Part shown: positions 23,800 through 30,828 of the stretch, piece after piece
Layout: each line of letters starts with the position of its first letter
How positions within the stretch are numbered: the stretch's first letter is position 1
Origin: an uncultured Oscillospiraceae bacterium
Lineage (GTDB): Bacteria > Bacillota > Clostridia > Oscillospirales > Oscillospiraceae
Direction of reading: 5' to 3'
NCBI GenBank assembly: GCA_934533005.1
Contig: CAKTBC010000007.1
Coordinates: 1 to 37,596 of the forward strand
DNA length: 37,596 nt
Program-made: the position numbers and the translations under genes
Notes under the pieces: generated by a model
Databases searched by the model: none
What the model was told of the DNA's origin: nothing
Seen by the model: the letters and a program-made list of their open reading frames with translations, nothing else

Positions 23800-24972
23800 T
23801 CATCGGTTTTCCGCCGCGGTCTTCATGCGGCGGAGGGCCTCTTCCAGCATGGCGGACTGCGTCGCCACGTTAAGGCGGAGGAAGCCGTCGCCGGGCGCGC
23901 CATAATTTGCGCCGCTGTTGAGCTTGACGCCTGCGCTCTCAAAGAGCCGGACGAGTTCCGGCGAGGACATCCCCCACGCGCGGAAGTCGATCCAGAGAAG
24001 ATACGTTGCCTCCGGCTCGATCACTTTCACCTCCGGCATGGCTTCGGCAAGAAAGCGCTTTACGAGCTCAATATTTTTGTGCAGATACTCGTTTTGCTGG
24101 TCGGCATAGTAATCGCAGTCGTTATAGGCCGTGATGAGCGCCTCGATGCCGAGATAGTTATAATCAAAATGATAATCCTCGTAGACGACGCCGTACTGCT
24201 CGCGCAGTGCCTCATTGTGAATGATCACATAGGCGGAATAAAAGCACGCGAGATTGAATGTCTTGCTCGGCGAGCCCATGACGATCACATTGTCCGCGAT
24301 CTCCTCCGAAAGAGAAAAGTACGGAATATGCCTGTGCGGAGCATAGACTATGTCCCCGTGGATCTCGTCGCTCACGATCAGCGTGTGGTTTTTCTTGCAG
24401 ATCTCGTACATTCTCGTGAGCTCTTCGCGCGTCCACACGCGCCCGACGGGGTTCGCAGGGTTGCAGACGAGAAGGATACGGACTCTCGGGTCGGCGGTCT
24501 TTTTCTCCAGATCGTCAAAGTCGATCTCGTAGCGGCCGTCTTTCAAGATAAGGTCGTTGTTCTCCACAAAGCGTCCCGCGCCGCGGATGACGATGCCGAA
24601 CGTATTATATACCGGCGGCTGCACAAGGATCTTGTCGCCCGGGCGGGTGTAGGCGTTGAGGATCATCCACAGCGCGCCCGTCATGAGCCCCTGCGAATGG
24701 CGAACCGTCTTCGGATCCACCGTCAGGCCGTAGCGCTTTTTATACCAGGCGCACACGGCGTCTGCAAAGCGCTTCTGCGGCAGATCGCCGTAAGCGAAAA
24801 CACCGAAATCCACCCTTTTTCGGACGGCGGCGATCACTTCCTCCGGCGCGCGGAAGTCTGTGTCGGCCACGCCCAGCGGGATATACTTCCCGCCCGCGCC
24901 CTCGCAGTCCCACTTATAGGAATCCGTGCCGATCCGGTTGACCGGCTCATCAAAATTGTGCACTTTCTTCAT
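23800..24972 (-). CDS. PLP-dependent C-S lyase / aminotransferase, MalY/PatB type
   Basis: The 390-residue fold-type I enzyme has the typical start NFDEPVNRIGTDSYKWD, the substrate-side NPANPVGRVW (residues 171-180), SDEIHGDIVY (201-210) and the PLP lysine K237 in GSPSKTF. MalY/PatB proteins are beta-C-S lyases that cleave cystathionine or cysteine S-conjugates to pyruvate, ammonia and a thiol. The start has AAGGAG about 9-10 bases upstream. The gene lies 94 bases downstream of the YfcC transporter gene, behind a strong terminator and with no room for a clear promoter. It is probably expressed by read-through from the operon at 25067-28982. What it does in that operon is the open question. 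Confidence 0.9.
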   Translation of the reverse strand: MKKVHNFDEPVNRIGTDSYKWDCEGAGGKYIPLGVADTDFRAPEEVIAAVRKRVDFGVFAYGDLPQKRFADAVCAWYKKRYGLTVDPKTVRHSQGLMTGALWMILNAYTRPGDKILVQPPVYNTFGIVIRGAGRFVENNDLILKDGRYEIDFDDLEKKTADPRVRILLVCNPANPVGRVWTREELTRMYEICKKNHTLIVSDEIHGDIVYAPHRHIPYFSLSEEIADNVIVMGSPSKTFNLACFYSAYVIIHNEALREQYGVVYEDYHFDYNYLGIEALITAYNDCDYYADQQNEYLHKNIELVKRFLAEAMPEVKVIEPEATYLLWIDFRAWGMSSPELVRLFESAGVKLNSGANYGAPGDGFLRLNVATQSAMLEEALRRMKTAAENR

Positions 24973-24996
24973 GGAACAAGCTCCTTTTCATTGAAT

Positions 24997-25033
24997 AAAA
25001 AATCTCTCCTGCCGTGCAGGGCGGCAGGAGAGA
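24997..25033 (-). terminator. Intrinsic terminator between the YfcC and MalY-type genes
   Basis: A 12-bp perfect stem (25003-25014 with 25022-25033) with a 7-base loop is followed by six T on the minus strand. It lies 34 bases past the YfcC stop codon. Confidence 0.85.
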
Positions 25034-25066
25034 AAAGAGAGGGTAAAAGCGATCGTGCCGCCCGTA

Positions 25067-26461
25067 TCAGAAGGGGCCGAGCTGGATGGTCTGGGCGATG
25101 ATGAGCATTACGATGCTCAATCCCGTCCACATGAGCTGGAGCGGGAACTGGAACTTCAGCCAGTCTGTCCAGTTGACCTTGGCCACGGCGAGCGTGGCCA
25201 TATACGACGCATTTGTCGGGTACATGGTGTTCGACCAGCCGTCGCCGAACTGCGTGGCCAGCACCGCGCCCTGCTTTGTGACATGCAGGATATCCGCGAG
25301 CGGGGACATGATCGGCATCGTGGCGCTCATCTGGCCGGAACCGCTGTTGATCGGGAAGTTGATGAGCACACCGGCGAGGAACAGACCAACGATGGCGATC
25401 GTCGGCGGGAAGGCCGCCGCCAGCTTGGAAATGGCGTGGACGAATACGTCCAGGTTGTTGCTGTTCGTCATGATCACGGCGATCGTCCGGGCAAAGCACA
25501 TGACCAGCGCACCCTGAAGGATATCCTTGGCGCCGTTCAGGAACATTTTGCAGGTCTCCGTAAGAGTATGGCCGGAGAGCACGCCCGCGCCGACGCTCAT
25601 CACGAGGAAGAGACCGGTCATCTCCGCAATATCCCAGCTGAGCTTGATCACGCCGTAGATGTTGAAGAGGAAGCAGGCGACGATGAACGCGCAGGCGATC
25701 TTGTTCTTTGTGGAAAGCCTGGCGTTTTTGTCCACATCGGTCTTCGCGTTCCGGCGGAGCTGGTCGTCCTCATAGGTCGCGCTGAGCTCCGGGTTCTTCC
25801 GGATCTTCTTCGCGTACCGCAGGATGTACCACGTCGTGGCGATATAGAACACCACAAAGCAGATGGCGCGGTACCACATGCCGGAGTAGAGTGGAAGCTG
25901 GCAGATCTTCTGGCCGATGATCGTGGTGAACGGGTTGCCCATGCCGGTGCTGTAGCCGATGCAGTTGCCGCAGATCACGATCGCCACCGCCGTCATCGTG
26001 TCAAAGCCGAGACTCAAAATGAGCGGAAGGATCATGGGCAGGAAGATCATGCACAGCTCCGGCGCGCCCATGAAGGAATCGAACAGGGCGAAAATCAGGA
26101 TCAGAAACGGCACCGCCAGCTCCTGCCGGGTGTGGAACTTTTTCAGAACGGCCGCCAGCGCCGCCGGGATGATGCCCAGCTCGTTGATGATGCCGAACGT
26201 GCCGCCCACCACCAGCGTCATGAAGATCATGCTGGCAGCGTTCATGAAGCCCGCGGAGTATGACGAGATGAACTGGATAAAGGTGATCGGTGTCTTTTCG
26301 AGATAATGGAAGCTGTTCGGATCGATGACCGTTCTTCCGGAGTTTGGATCCGTCACGCGGTCGTAAGCGCCGGCTGGGATGATCCACGACAGAACGGCAA
26401 AGAGGATAGCTATGCAGACTAAAATAACGAATATGTGGGGGATCTTTATTTTCTTCTTCAT
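25067..26461 (-). CDS. YfcC-family transporter (DcuC/ion-transporter superfamily)
   Basis: The 464-residue protein has about twelve membrane helices of the YfcC type (PF03606). A long first helix (HIFVILVCIAILFAVLSWII) is followed by a PAGAYDR motif and an exported loop. Later helices hold VGGTFGIINELGII (about residues 85-98), CGNCIGYSTGMGNPFTTIIG (164-183) and the late LINFPINSGSGQMSATMPIM segment, which is typical of the family. Substrates reported for relatives include C4-dicarboxylates, basic amino acids and short-chain acids. It lies 22 bases from the MFS transporter and is the third gene of the GntR-controlled operon. Two unlike transporters in one operon suggest one imports a substrate while the other handles a product. 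Confidence 0.85.
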   Translation of the reverse strand: MKKKIKIPHIFVILVCIAILFAVLSWIIPAGAYDRVTDPNSGRTVIDPNSFHYLEKTPITFIQFISSYSAGFMNAASMIFMTLVVGGTFGIINELGIIPAALAAVLKKFHTRQELAVPFLILIFALFDSFMGAPELCMIFLPMILPLILSLGFDTMTAVAIVICGNCIGYSTGMGNPFTTIIGQKICQLPLYSGMWYRAICFVVFYIATTWYILRYAKKIRKNPELSATYEDDQLRRNAKTDVDKNARLSTKNKIACAFIVACFLFNIYGVIKLSWDIAEMTGLFLVMSVGAGVLSGHTLTETCKMFLNGAKDILQGALVMCFARTIAVIMTNSNNLDVFVHAISKLAAAFPPTIAIVGLFLAGVLINFPINSGSGQMSATMPIMSPLADILHVTKQGAVLATQFGDGWSNTMYPTNASYMATLAVAKVNWTDWLKFQFPLQLMWTGLSIVMLIIAQTIQLGPF

Positions 26462-26483
26462 AGTCTCTCCCTCCCCTCAGGAA

Positions 26484-27773
26484 TTACATGATATCGGTAT
26501 TCGAAACCTTGAAGTCGACCTTCGTCTGCTTCTCCTGATCCTTCTTGTTGACGCGGTAGAGGATGATGCAGAAGATCATGCCGAGTAGGCAGAGGACAGC
26601 CATCGTAGCGAACACCATCTGGTAGCCGGTACGGCCGGGGTTCGCATCGATGAAGTGGCCGCACATGGTCTGCAGGAAGAAGTCCGGCGCGTTGCCGAGC
26701 TGCGACATGAGACCCAGAGCCGCCCCCGCAAGAACGACGGGAATGTTGATCTCGGCGGTGGTGGAGTAGTAGATGCCGCGCAGAATCATAACGGTGGCGG
26801 CGACGCAGAGCATGACGATGATCATGAGGATCATGGTGCCGCTCTCGACCGGGATGAAGATGGGCAGCAGGGCGAGCACGATGCCGATGAAGTAGATGTA
26901 CTGCAGGAACTTGATCTTGGAGCCCTTCCGGTCGGCAATGGCGCCGCCGATGGGGGCGATGATGATGGCAAGGATGTAGGTGCGGATGATACTGATGACG
27001 GAGCCCATGCTGGCGCTCATGCCGTAAACGTTCACGAGGTACGGCGTAAAGAAGCTCAGGCACTGGTAAGCCGCGTAGCCACAGAACACGATGAGACCGG
27101 CAAGCCAGACCTTGGGGAGCTTGAGGACCTGAAGCATGCCGACGAGGCATTCCTTCGCGTTGATCTTGCCTTCAACCGGGTTTTTATCCATCAGGAAGAA
27201 GCAGAGGACGCCGAGAACCATGAGGACGACCGCGTAGAAGGTGATGGTGCCCTGCATGCCGAGCTTGCCTTCGCCCAGCTTCGCGCAGACGGCGAGAGCG
27301 GCGAAGGAGATGAGCGTTGAGGCAATGCCGCGTCCGCCCTCCAGAAGGCCGAACAGACGGCCCTGCTCCTCCGGCGAGCCGAGGATACGCACGCCCTTAA
27401 ACATCGCTTCCCAGAAGAGGAGCGTCGTGGTAACGCCGAAGATGGCCTGTGCCACGAGAACAACTCCCATCGAGGGGATGGAGACGAGCAGAAGGCCCGT
27501 CGCGCCGGTTGTGAAGAGGCCGAGAGAAACAAGATACTTTGCCGGGAGTAGGTCGGTCAGCCAGCCGCCAGGAAGGAAGCTCACGGCGCAGGTAATGGCG
27601 TATACCGTCATCATCAGGCCCATCTGCGTGTTGGTCGCGCCGAAGGTCTCCTGAAACTGCACATAGAAAACGTCGCGGATGTAAGGCAGCTTGTAGATCG
27701 TGCCGCCGCCGATGCAGAGACAGAGAAGGCTCAGCCACTGCTTCCAGTTTTTCTTGAGTCCTAAGAATTTCAT
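26484..27773 (-). CDS. MFS transporter, sugar-acid type (YihN-like)
   Basis: The 429-residue protein has about twelve membrane helices. The opening WKQWLSLLCLCIGGGTIYKLPY is close to that of YihN-type sugar/sugar-acid carriers as I recall. The first-half loop between helices 2 and 3 (GGWLTDLLPAKYLVSLG) and the mirror loop (GGAIADRKGSKIKFLQ) are standard MFS motif A sites. It lies 21 bases downstream of the dehydratase gene and probably imports its substrate, a sugar acid, by cation symport. The start has AGGAGG, about 6-7 bases upstream. It is also the main clue that the dehydratase acts on an imported compound. Confidence 0.88.
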   Translation of the reverse strand: MKFLGLKKNWKQWLSLLCLCIGGGTIYKLPYIRDVFYVQFQETFGATNTQMGLMMTVYAITCAVSFLPGGWLTDLLPAKYLVSLGLFTTGATGLLLVSIPSMGVVLVAQAIFGVTTTLLFWEAMFKGVRILGSPEEQGRLFGLLEGGRGIASTLISFAALAVCAKLGEGKLGMQGTITFYAVVLMVLGVLCFFLMDKNPVEGKINAKECLVGMLQVLKLPKVWLAGLIVFCGYAAYQCLSFFTPYLVNVYGMSASMGSVISIIRTYILAIIIAPIGGAIADRKGSKIKFLQYIYFIGIVLALLPIFIPVESGTMILMIIVMLCVAATVMILRGIYYSTTAEINIPVVLAGAALGLMSQLGNAPDFFLQTMCGHFIDANPGRTGYQMVFATMAVLCLLGMIFCIILYRVNKKDQEKQTKVDFKVSNTDIM

Positions 27774-27794
27774 TGGTCTTTCCCTCCTTTATAT

Positions 27795-28982
27795 TTACGG
27801 CTCATCGACCGTAACGTGGACCAGCGCTTCGGCGATCGCGGCTTCGGAAAGCTCCTGGCCGAGACCCGGGCGATCGCTCACATAGAACTTGCCGTTGACC
27901 GGCTGGTAATCATACTTGCCGAGACGCGCGATCGACGGCTGCGTGGAACGGAAGTGGTGCTCGTAAATGGCAAAGTTGGTGGTCGCCGCGGTGAGCTGCA
28001 ACGCCGCCGCCGTGGAGATGGGGCCGCCGGCACAGTGGATCTGCGCTTTCACATCAAAGGCCTCCGCCATGGTGCAGATCTTCTTGCACTCGGAAATGCC
28101 GCCGCAGTTGCAGGCGTCCGGCTGCACGAGCTGGATGGAGTTGTCCTTGAAATAGTTCAGGAACTGCCAGCGGGTATAGAGACGCTCGCCGGCCGCGAGA
28201 GGCGTGCGCACCTTTTCGCGGATGAGCTTCTGGAACTCGGGACGCAGCGGCGTGGCCGGTTCCTCGAGCGCGTAGAAGTTATACTTGTCGCAGAGCTCGC
28301 CGAGCTTGATCGCGGAGGTGACATCGGTACGGCCGTGGTTTTCCATGATGATGTCCACATCGCCGCACTCCTCACGGATGGCCGCGATGCGCTCCTCGAC
28401 CATTTTGTAGAAGTCGTTGGAGATGAAGCCTTCGCAGTCACGGTTCGGGATGTCCTTCTTGTCGCGGTCGTACATGGTGAAGTCCAGCTTCACGGCGTCG
28501 TAGCCCTCGGACATGGCGTACTTGCAGATATCGGCGTATTCCTTGGCGGTGCCGCGGGGGCCGACGTCCTCGTTCCAGCCGAACTGGAGCTGGGAAGCGT
28601 AGCAGCGGATGCTGTCGTTGACCTTGCCGCCGAGCAGCTCGTAGATGGGAACATTGAGCACCTTGCCCTTGATGTCCATGAGAGCAATGTCAATGGCGCT
28701 GATCGCCGCAAAGACGACCGGCCCACCGCCCTGGCCCCAGAAGCTGATCTTGAACATGCGCTCCCAGAGCTCGTCCGTGCGCATCGGATCCTTGCCGATG
28801 ATCAGGCGGGAAATATCCTGCAGCATGCCGATGCCGGCCGGAGCCGCATAGTCAAAGGCGATGCCCGCTTCGCCGTCCCCGTAGAAGCCCTCGTCCGTCC
28901 AGACGCGGCAGCAAATGGGGCGCCGGCTTGCCCGCTGCGCGGTGGCATCGAGCATGTAGATGTCTACCTTGGTGATTTTCAT
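27795..28982 (-). CDS. Enolase-superfamily sugar-acid dehydratase (mandelate racemase subgroup)
   Basis: The 395-residue protein is a mandelate-racemase-type enolase superfamily member, which abstracts the proton next to a carboxylate, usually to dehydrate an aldonic acid. The N-terminal capping domain ends near residue 125 and the barrel follows. Visible catalytic positions are K165 (AVKLDF), the metal-site triplet E214-N215-H216 in IMENHGRTD, E240-E241 (LEEP), E266 (AAGER) and H316 (IHCAGG). The galactonate dehydratase group has D-x-H at the triplet, so E-N-H is a variant of the metal ligand. The first gene of its operon, it is controlled by a palindrome near +1. The exact substrate (galactonate, gluconate or an unusual acid) is unknown. 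GGGAGG lies 7 bases upstream. Confidence 0.88.
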   Translation of the reverse strand: MKITKVDIYMLDATAQRASRRPICCRVWTDEGFYGDGEAGIAFDYAAPAGIGMLQDISRLIIGKDPMRTDELWERMFKISFWGQGGGPVVFAAISAIDIALMDIKGKVLNVPIYELLGGKVNDSIRCYASQLQFGWNEDVGPRGTAKEYADICKYAMSEGYDAVKLDFTMYDRDKKDIPNRDCEGFISNDFYKMVEERIAAIREECGDVDIIMENHGRTDVTSAIKLGELCDKYNFYALEEPATPLRPEFQKLIREKVRTPLAAGERLYTRWQFLNYFKDNSIQLVQPDACNCGGISECKKICTMAEAFDVKAQIHCAGGPISTAAALQLTAATTNFAIYEHHFRSTQPSIARLGKYDYQPVNGKFYVSDRPGLGQELSEAAIAEALVHVTVDEP

Positions 28983-29011
28983 GATCGTCCTCCCTGCTCG
29001 TTATCTGTAGA

Positions 29012-29040
29012 GTTGAATGGTTGTCCAACAACCTTTCAAC
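29012..29040. promoter_or_regulatory. 29-bp palindrome, probable GntR operator
   Basis: Left arm GTTGAA-T-GGTTGT (29012-29024), centre CCA, right arm ACAACC-T-TTCAAC (29028-29040). All twelve stem positions per arm match except the one T-T pair. It overlaps the expected start of the dehydratase operon transcript and would block it. A half copy, GTCCGACAACC at 29054-29064, lies in the promoter spacer and matches the palindrome core in 10 of 11 bases. Confidence 0.75.
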
Positions 29041-29043
29041 CAG

Positions 29044-29072
29044 AATGTACTCCGTCCGACAACCAAAGTCAA
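29044..29072 (-). promoter_or_regulatory. Promoter of the dehydratase operon
   Basis: On the minus strand TTGACT (29072-29067) and TACATT (29049-29044) are separated by 17 bases. Transcription would begin near 29036, inside the palindrome. Confidence 0.7.
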
Positions 29073-29083
29073 CACCCAACTGC

Positions 29084-29107
29084 AAATTGGTTTAGAACCG
29101 CCAATTT
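29084..29107. promoter_or_regulatory. Second inverted repeat in the intergenic control region
   Basis: AAATTGG (29084-29090) and CCAATTT (29101-29107) flank a 10-base centre that itself includes GGTT-TAG-AACC (29089-29099). It lies upstream of the dehydratase -35 box and may bind an activator or a second GntR dimer. Confidence 0.4.
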
Positions 29108-29186
29108 TCGGCAAACCGGATTATGCAGTTTCACAATCGCCGCGGGAAAACTTTTTCGTCTTGTATGCAGAAATTTAAATTTTGTA

Positions 29187-29215
29187 TTGCTTTTCAGTTT
29201 TTTATTTGCTATGGT
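29187..29215 (+). promoter_or_regulatory. Possible promoter for the GntR gene
   Basis: TTGCTT and TATGGT are separated by 17 bases, about 48 bases before the start codon. It is not overlapped by the 29-bp palindrome. Confidence 0.45.
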
Positions 29216-29262
29216 TAGGGGTAGCGTACTACTTTTGGGAAACAGGGAAGAACAAAACGAAA

Positions 29263-29985
29263 ATGGACACAAACATCGAAAAAGTCAACCGCCGTACCGT
29301 AGCCGATCAGGTATTCCACATCATTCTGAAAAAAATCTCCAGCGGAGAATGGAAGATTGGCGAGAAGATCCCTTCCGAGATCGAGCTGGCGCAGGATCTC
29401 GGCGTGAGCCGCACCACGCTGAAGATGGCGCTGCAGAAGCTCAACACGCTCGGGATACTGGAAACGCGGGTCGGCGAGGGCTCCTTTGTCTGTGAATTCA
29501 GCTTCAACTCCCTCTTCTCCGAGCTGCTGCGCTGCAATCTGCTCACGGGCAACAACAGCGAGCTCAACCAGTTCCGCGTGCTGGTGGAGTACTGCGTGCT
29601 GCGTCTCGCGGTGCTCAACCCGATCACCGAAGACGAGATCGACGCGCTTGAGGTACATCTCAACGAGATGAAGCGCGCCATTGAGACCGGCGATGAGGAC
29701 GGCTTCCACTATACGCACTTTGCCTTTCACTATTCCATCTGCCAGATGTCAAAAAACAAGCTCTTCATCCAGCTTTACGAATCCTTCAAGGATACGTTTT
29801 TCGATATCTACAAGGCCAATTCCAGAACGACGTGGCAGGTCTACGGAACGCAGGAGACCCTGAACCACCACCAGAAGCTCTTTGACAGCATCAAGACCAA
29901 GGACGTGCAGCAAATGTCGGAGCTGCAGGAAGAACTGCTGACGGACGAGTATCTGAACGCCAAGCAAAATATCGATACACTATAA
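29263..29985 (+). CDS. GntR-family (FadR subfamily) transcriptional regulator
   Basis: The 240-residue protein has the GntR winged helix at residues 10-78 (VADQVFHIILKKISSGEWKI, then IPSEIELAQDLGVSRTTLKM). The FCD ligand-binding domain occupies about 90-235, with the family's metal-linked histidines in HFAFHYSI and in the LNHHQKLFDSI segment. FCD regulators sense small carboxylic acids, fitting control by the sugar acid of the neighbouring dehydratase or its product. The start at 29263 gives the family's usual N-terminus; the frame extends upstream to 29182, but that part reads as hydrophobic promoter DNA. The ribosome binding site is an AGGGAAG 12 bases away, so expression may be low. It diverges from the dehydratase operon with 280 bases between. 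Confidence 0.9.
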   Translation: MDTNIEKVNRRTVADQVFHIILKKISSGEWKIGEKIPSEIELAQDLGVSRTTLKMALQKLNTLGILETRVGEGSFVCEFSFNSLFSELLRCNLLTGNNSELNQFRVLVEYCVLRLAVLNPITEDEIDALEVHLNEMKRAIETGDEDGFHYTHFAFHYSICQMSKNKLFIQLYESFKDTFFDIYKANSRTTWQVYGTQETLNHHQKLFDSIKTKDVQQMSELQEELLTDEYLNAKQNIDTL

Positions 29986-29990
29986 CGATC

Positions 29991-30025
29991 AAAATCGCGT
30001 TGGAGACTTCTCCAACGCGATTTTT
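29991..30025 (+). terminator. Intrinsic terminator after the GntR gene
   Basis: A 16-bp perfect stem (29991-30006 with 30009-30024) ends in TTTTT. Confidence 0.85.
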
Positions 30026-30036
30026 CCATCTTTCAA

Positions 30037-30057
30037 AAGCGATCCGTGGATTCGCTT
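30037..30057 (-). terminator. Terminator hairpin after mtnN
   Basis: On the minus strand AAGCG and CGCTT with an inner ATCC/GGAT pairing form a compact stem with one bulge, followed by TTTTG. It lies 18 bases past the mtnN stop codon and faces the GntR terminator. Confidence 0.55.
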
Positions 30058-30074
30058 ACCCTTGCACCAGATCG

Positions 30075-30758
30075 TCAGCGGATCTCTTTGATGATCTCCA
30101 TTGTCAGATTTGCCGCGATCTCCGACGCTCTGGCACAGTTTGCATGGAAGGTTTCGTTTCCGCTGTGTTCGGCCGTGTCGGTGATGCAGCGGATCGAAAG
30201 GAACGGGATGCCGTTCACATAGCAGACGTGCGCAATGCCCGCCGTTTCCATATCGACCGACAGCGGTGCATAATTCTCGATGATCTTCCCGCGCCCCTCA
30301 TCGGTGATAAACGCCTCGCCCGTTACCATACGTCCATAATAGACGTTCCGAAGACCCAGATTTTCTACAGCCTTTTGGGAAAGGCGCAATAGATGCGGTG
30401 AGCTTTCAAAAAACACGGTTTCCATGTGAGGATGATATTCAGTGAGGATGTTCTCGGTCACATCGTGATAACAGCACTCCGTCGCAATGACGGTGTCATA
30501 TATCCCGAGCTTCGCATCCATTCCCCCGGCGGTACCGGAATTGATGACGGCAGTTACGCCGAAGCTGTCGATCAAAATCTGCGCCGCGACCGCCGCATTG
30601 ACTTTGCATACGCCGGAAAACACAGCCGCTATTTCCGTGCCGCCAATGTTTCCTTCGTAAAATTTCAGCATCGTCTTTTCCGATACTTTGATATCCTCGA
30701 TCTGCGGCAGGAACGGAGAGAGCTCCTCGTCTGCGGCACATATAATCCCAATTTTCAT
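30075..30758 (-). CDS. mtnN: 5'-methylthioadenosine/S-adenosylhomocysteine nucleosidase
   Basis: The 227-residue protein is a purine nucleosidase that removes adenine from methylthioadenosine and S-adenosylhomocysteine, the waste products of polyamine synthesis and of methylation. The start MKIGIICAADEE carries E12, the base-binding position of the E. coli enzyme. NSGTAGGMD (residues 73-81), SVDMETAGIAHV (with the ribose-binding Glu) and the late ITDTAEHSG with the catalytic Asp are in place. It lies 70 bases downstream of potD on the same strand, after a strong terminator. I see no separate promoter, so it may be fed by read-through from potABCD. GGAGAGG lies about 6-7 bases upstream of the ATG. 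Confidence 0.92.
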   Translation of the reverse strand: MKIGIICAADEELSPFLPQIEDIKVSEKTMLKFYEGNIGGTEIAAVFSGVCKVNAAVAAQILIDSFGVTAVINSGTAGGMDAKLGIYDTVIATECCYHDVTENILTEYHPHMETVFFESSPHLLRLSQKAVENLGLRNVYYGRMVTGEAFITDEGRGKIIENYAPLSVDMETAGIAHVCYVNGIPFLSIRCITDTAEHSGNETFHANCARASEIAANLTMEIIKEIR

Positions 30759-30790
30759 GAATACCTCTCCGTAAACAATGGATCGTTTAA

Positions 30791-30820
30791 AAATTGCGCC
30801 GGAGGTCTCCGGCGCAATTT
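30791..30820 (-). terminator. Intrinsic terminator between potD and mtnN
   Basis: A 14-bp perfect stem (30791-30804 with 30807-30820) is followed by five T on the minus strand. It starts 9 bases past the potD stop codon. Confidence 0.85.
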
Positions 30821-30828
30821 TTCATATT

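Noticed and set aside
27816..29495. A 559-codon open frame on the plus strand over the dehydratase gene
   Set aside because: It is antisense to a gene with clear enolase-superfamily motifs, its product is an Asp/His/Arg/Ala/Val-rich composition artefact, and it has no ribosome binding site.
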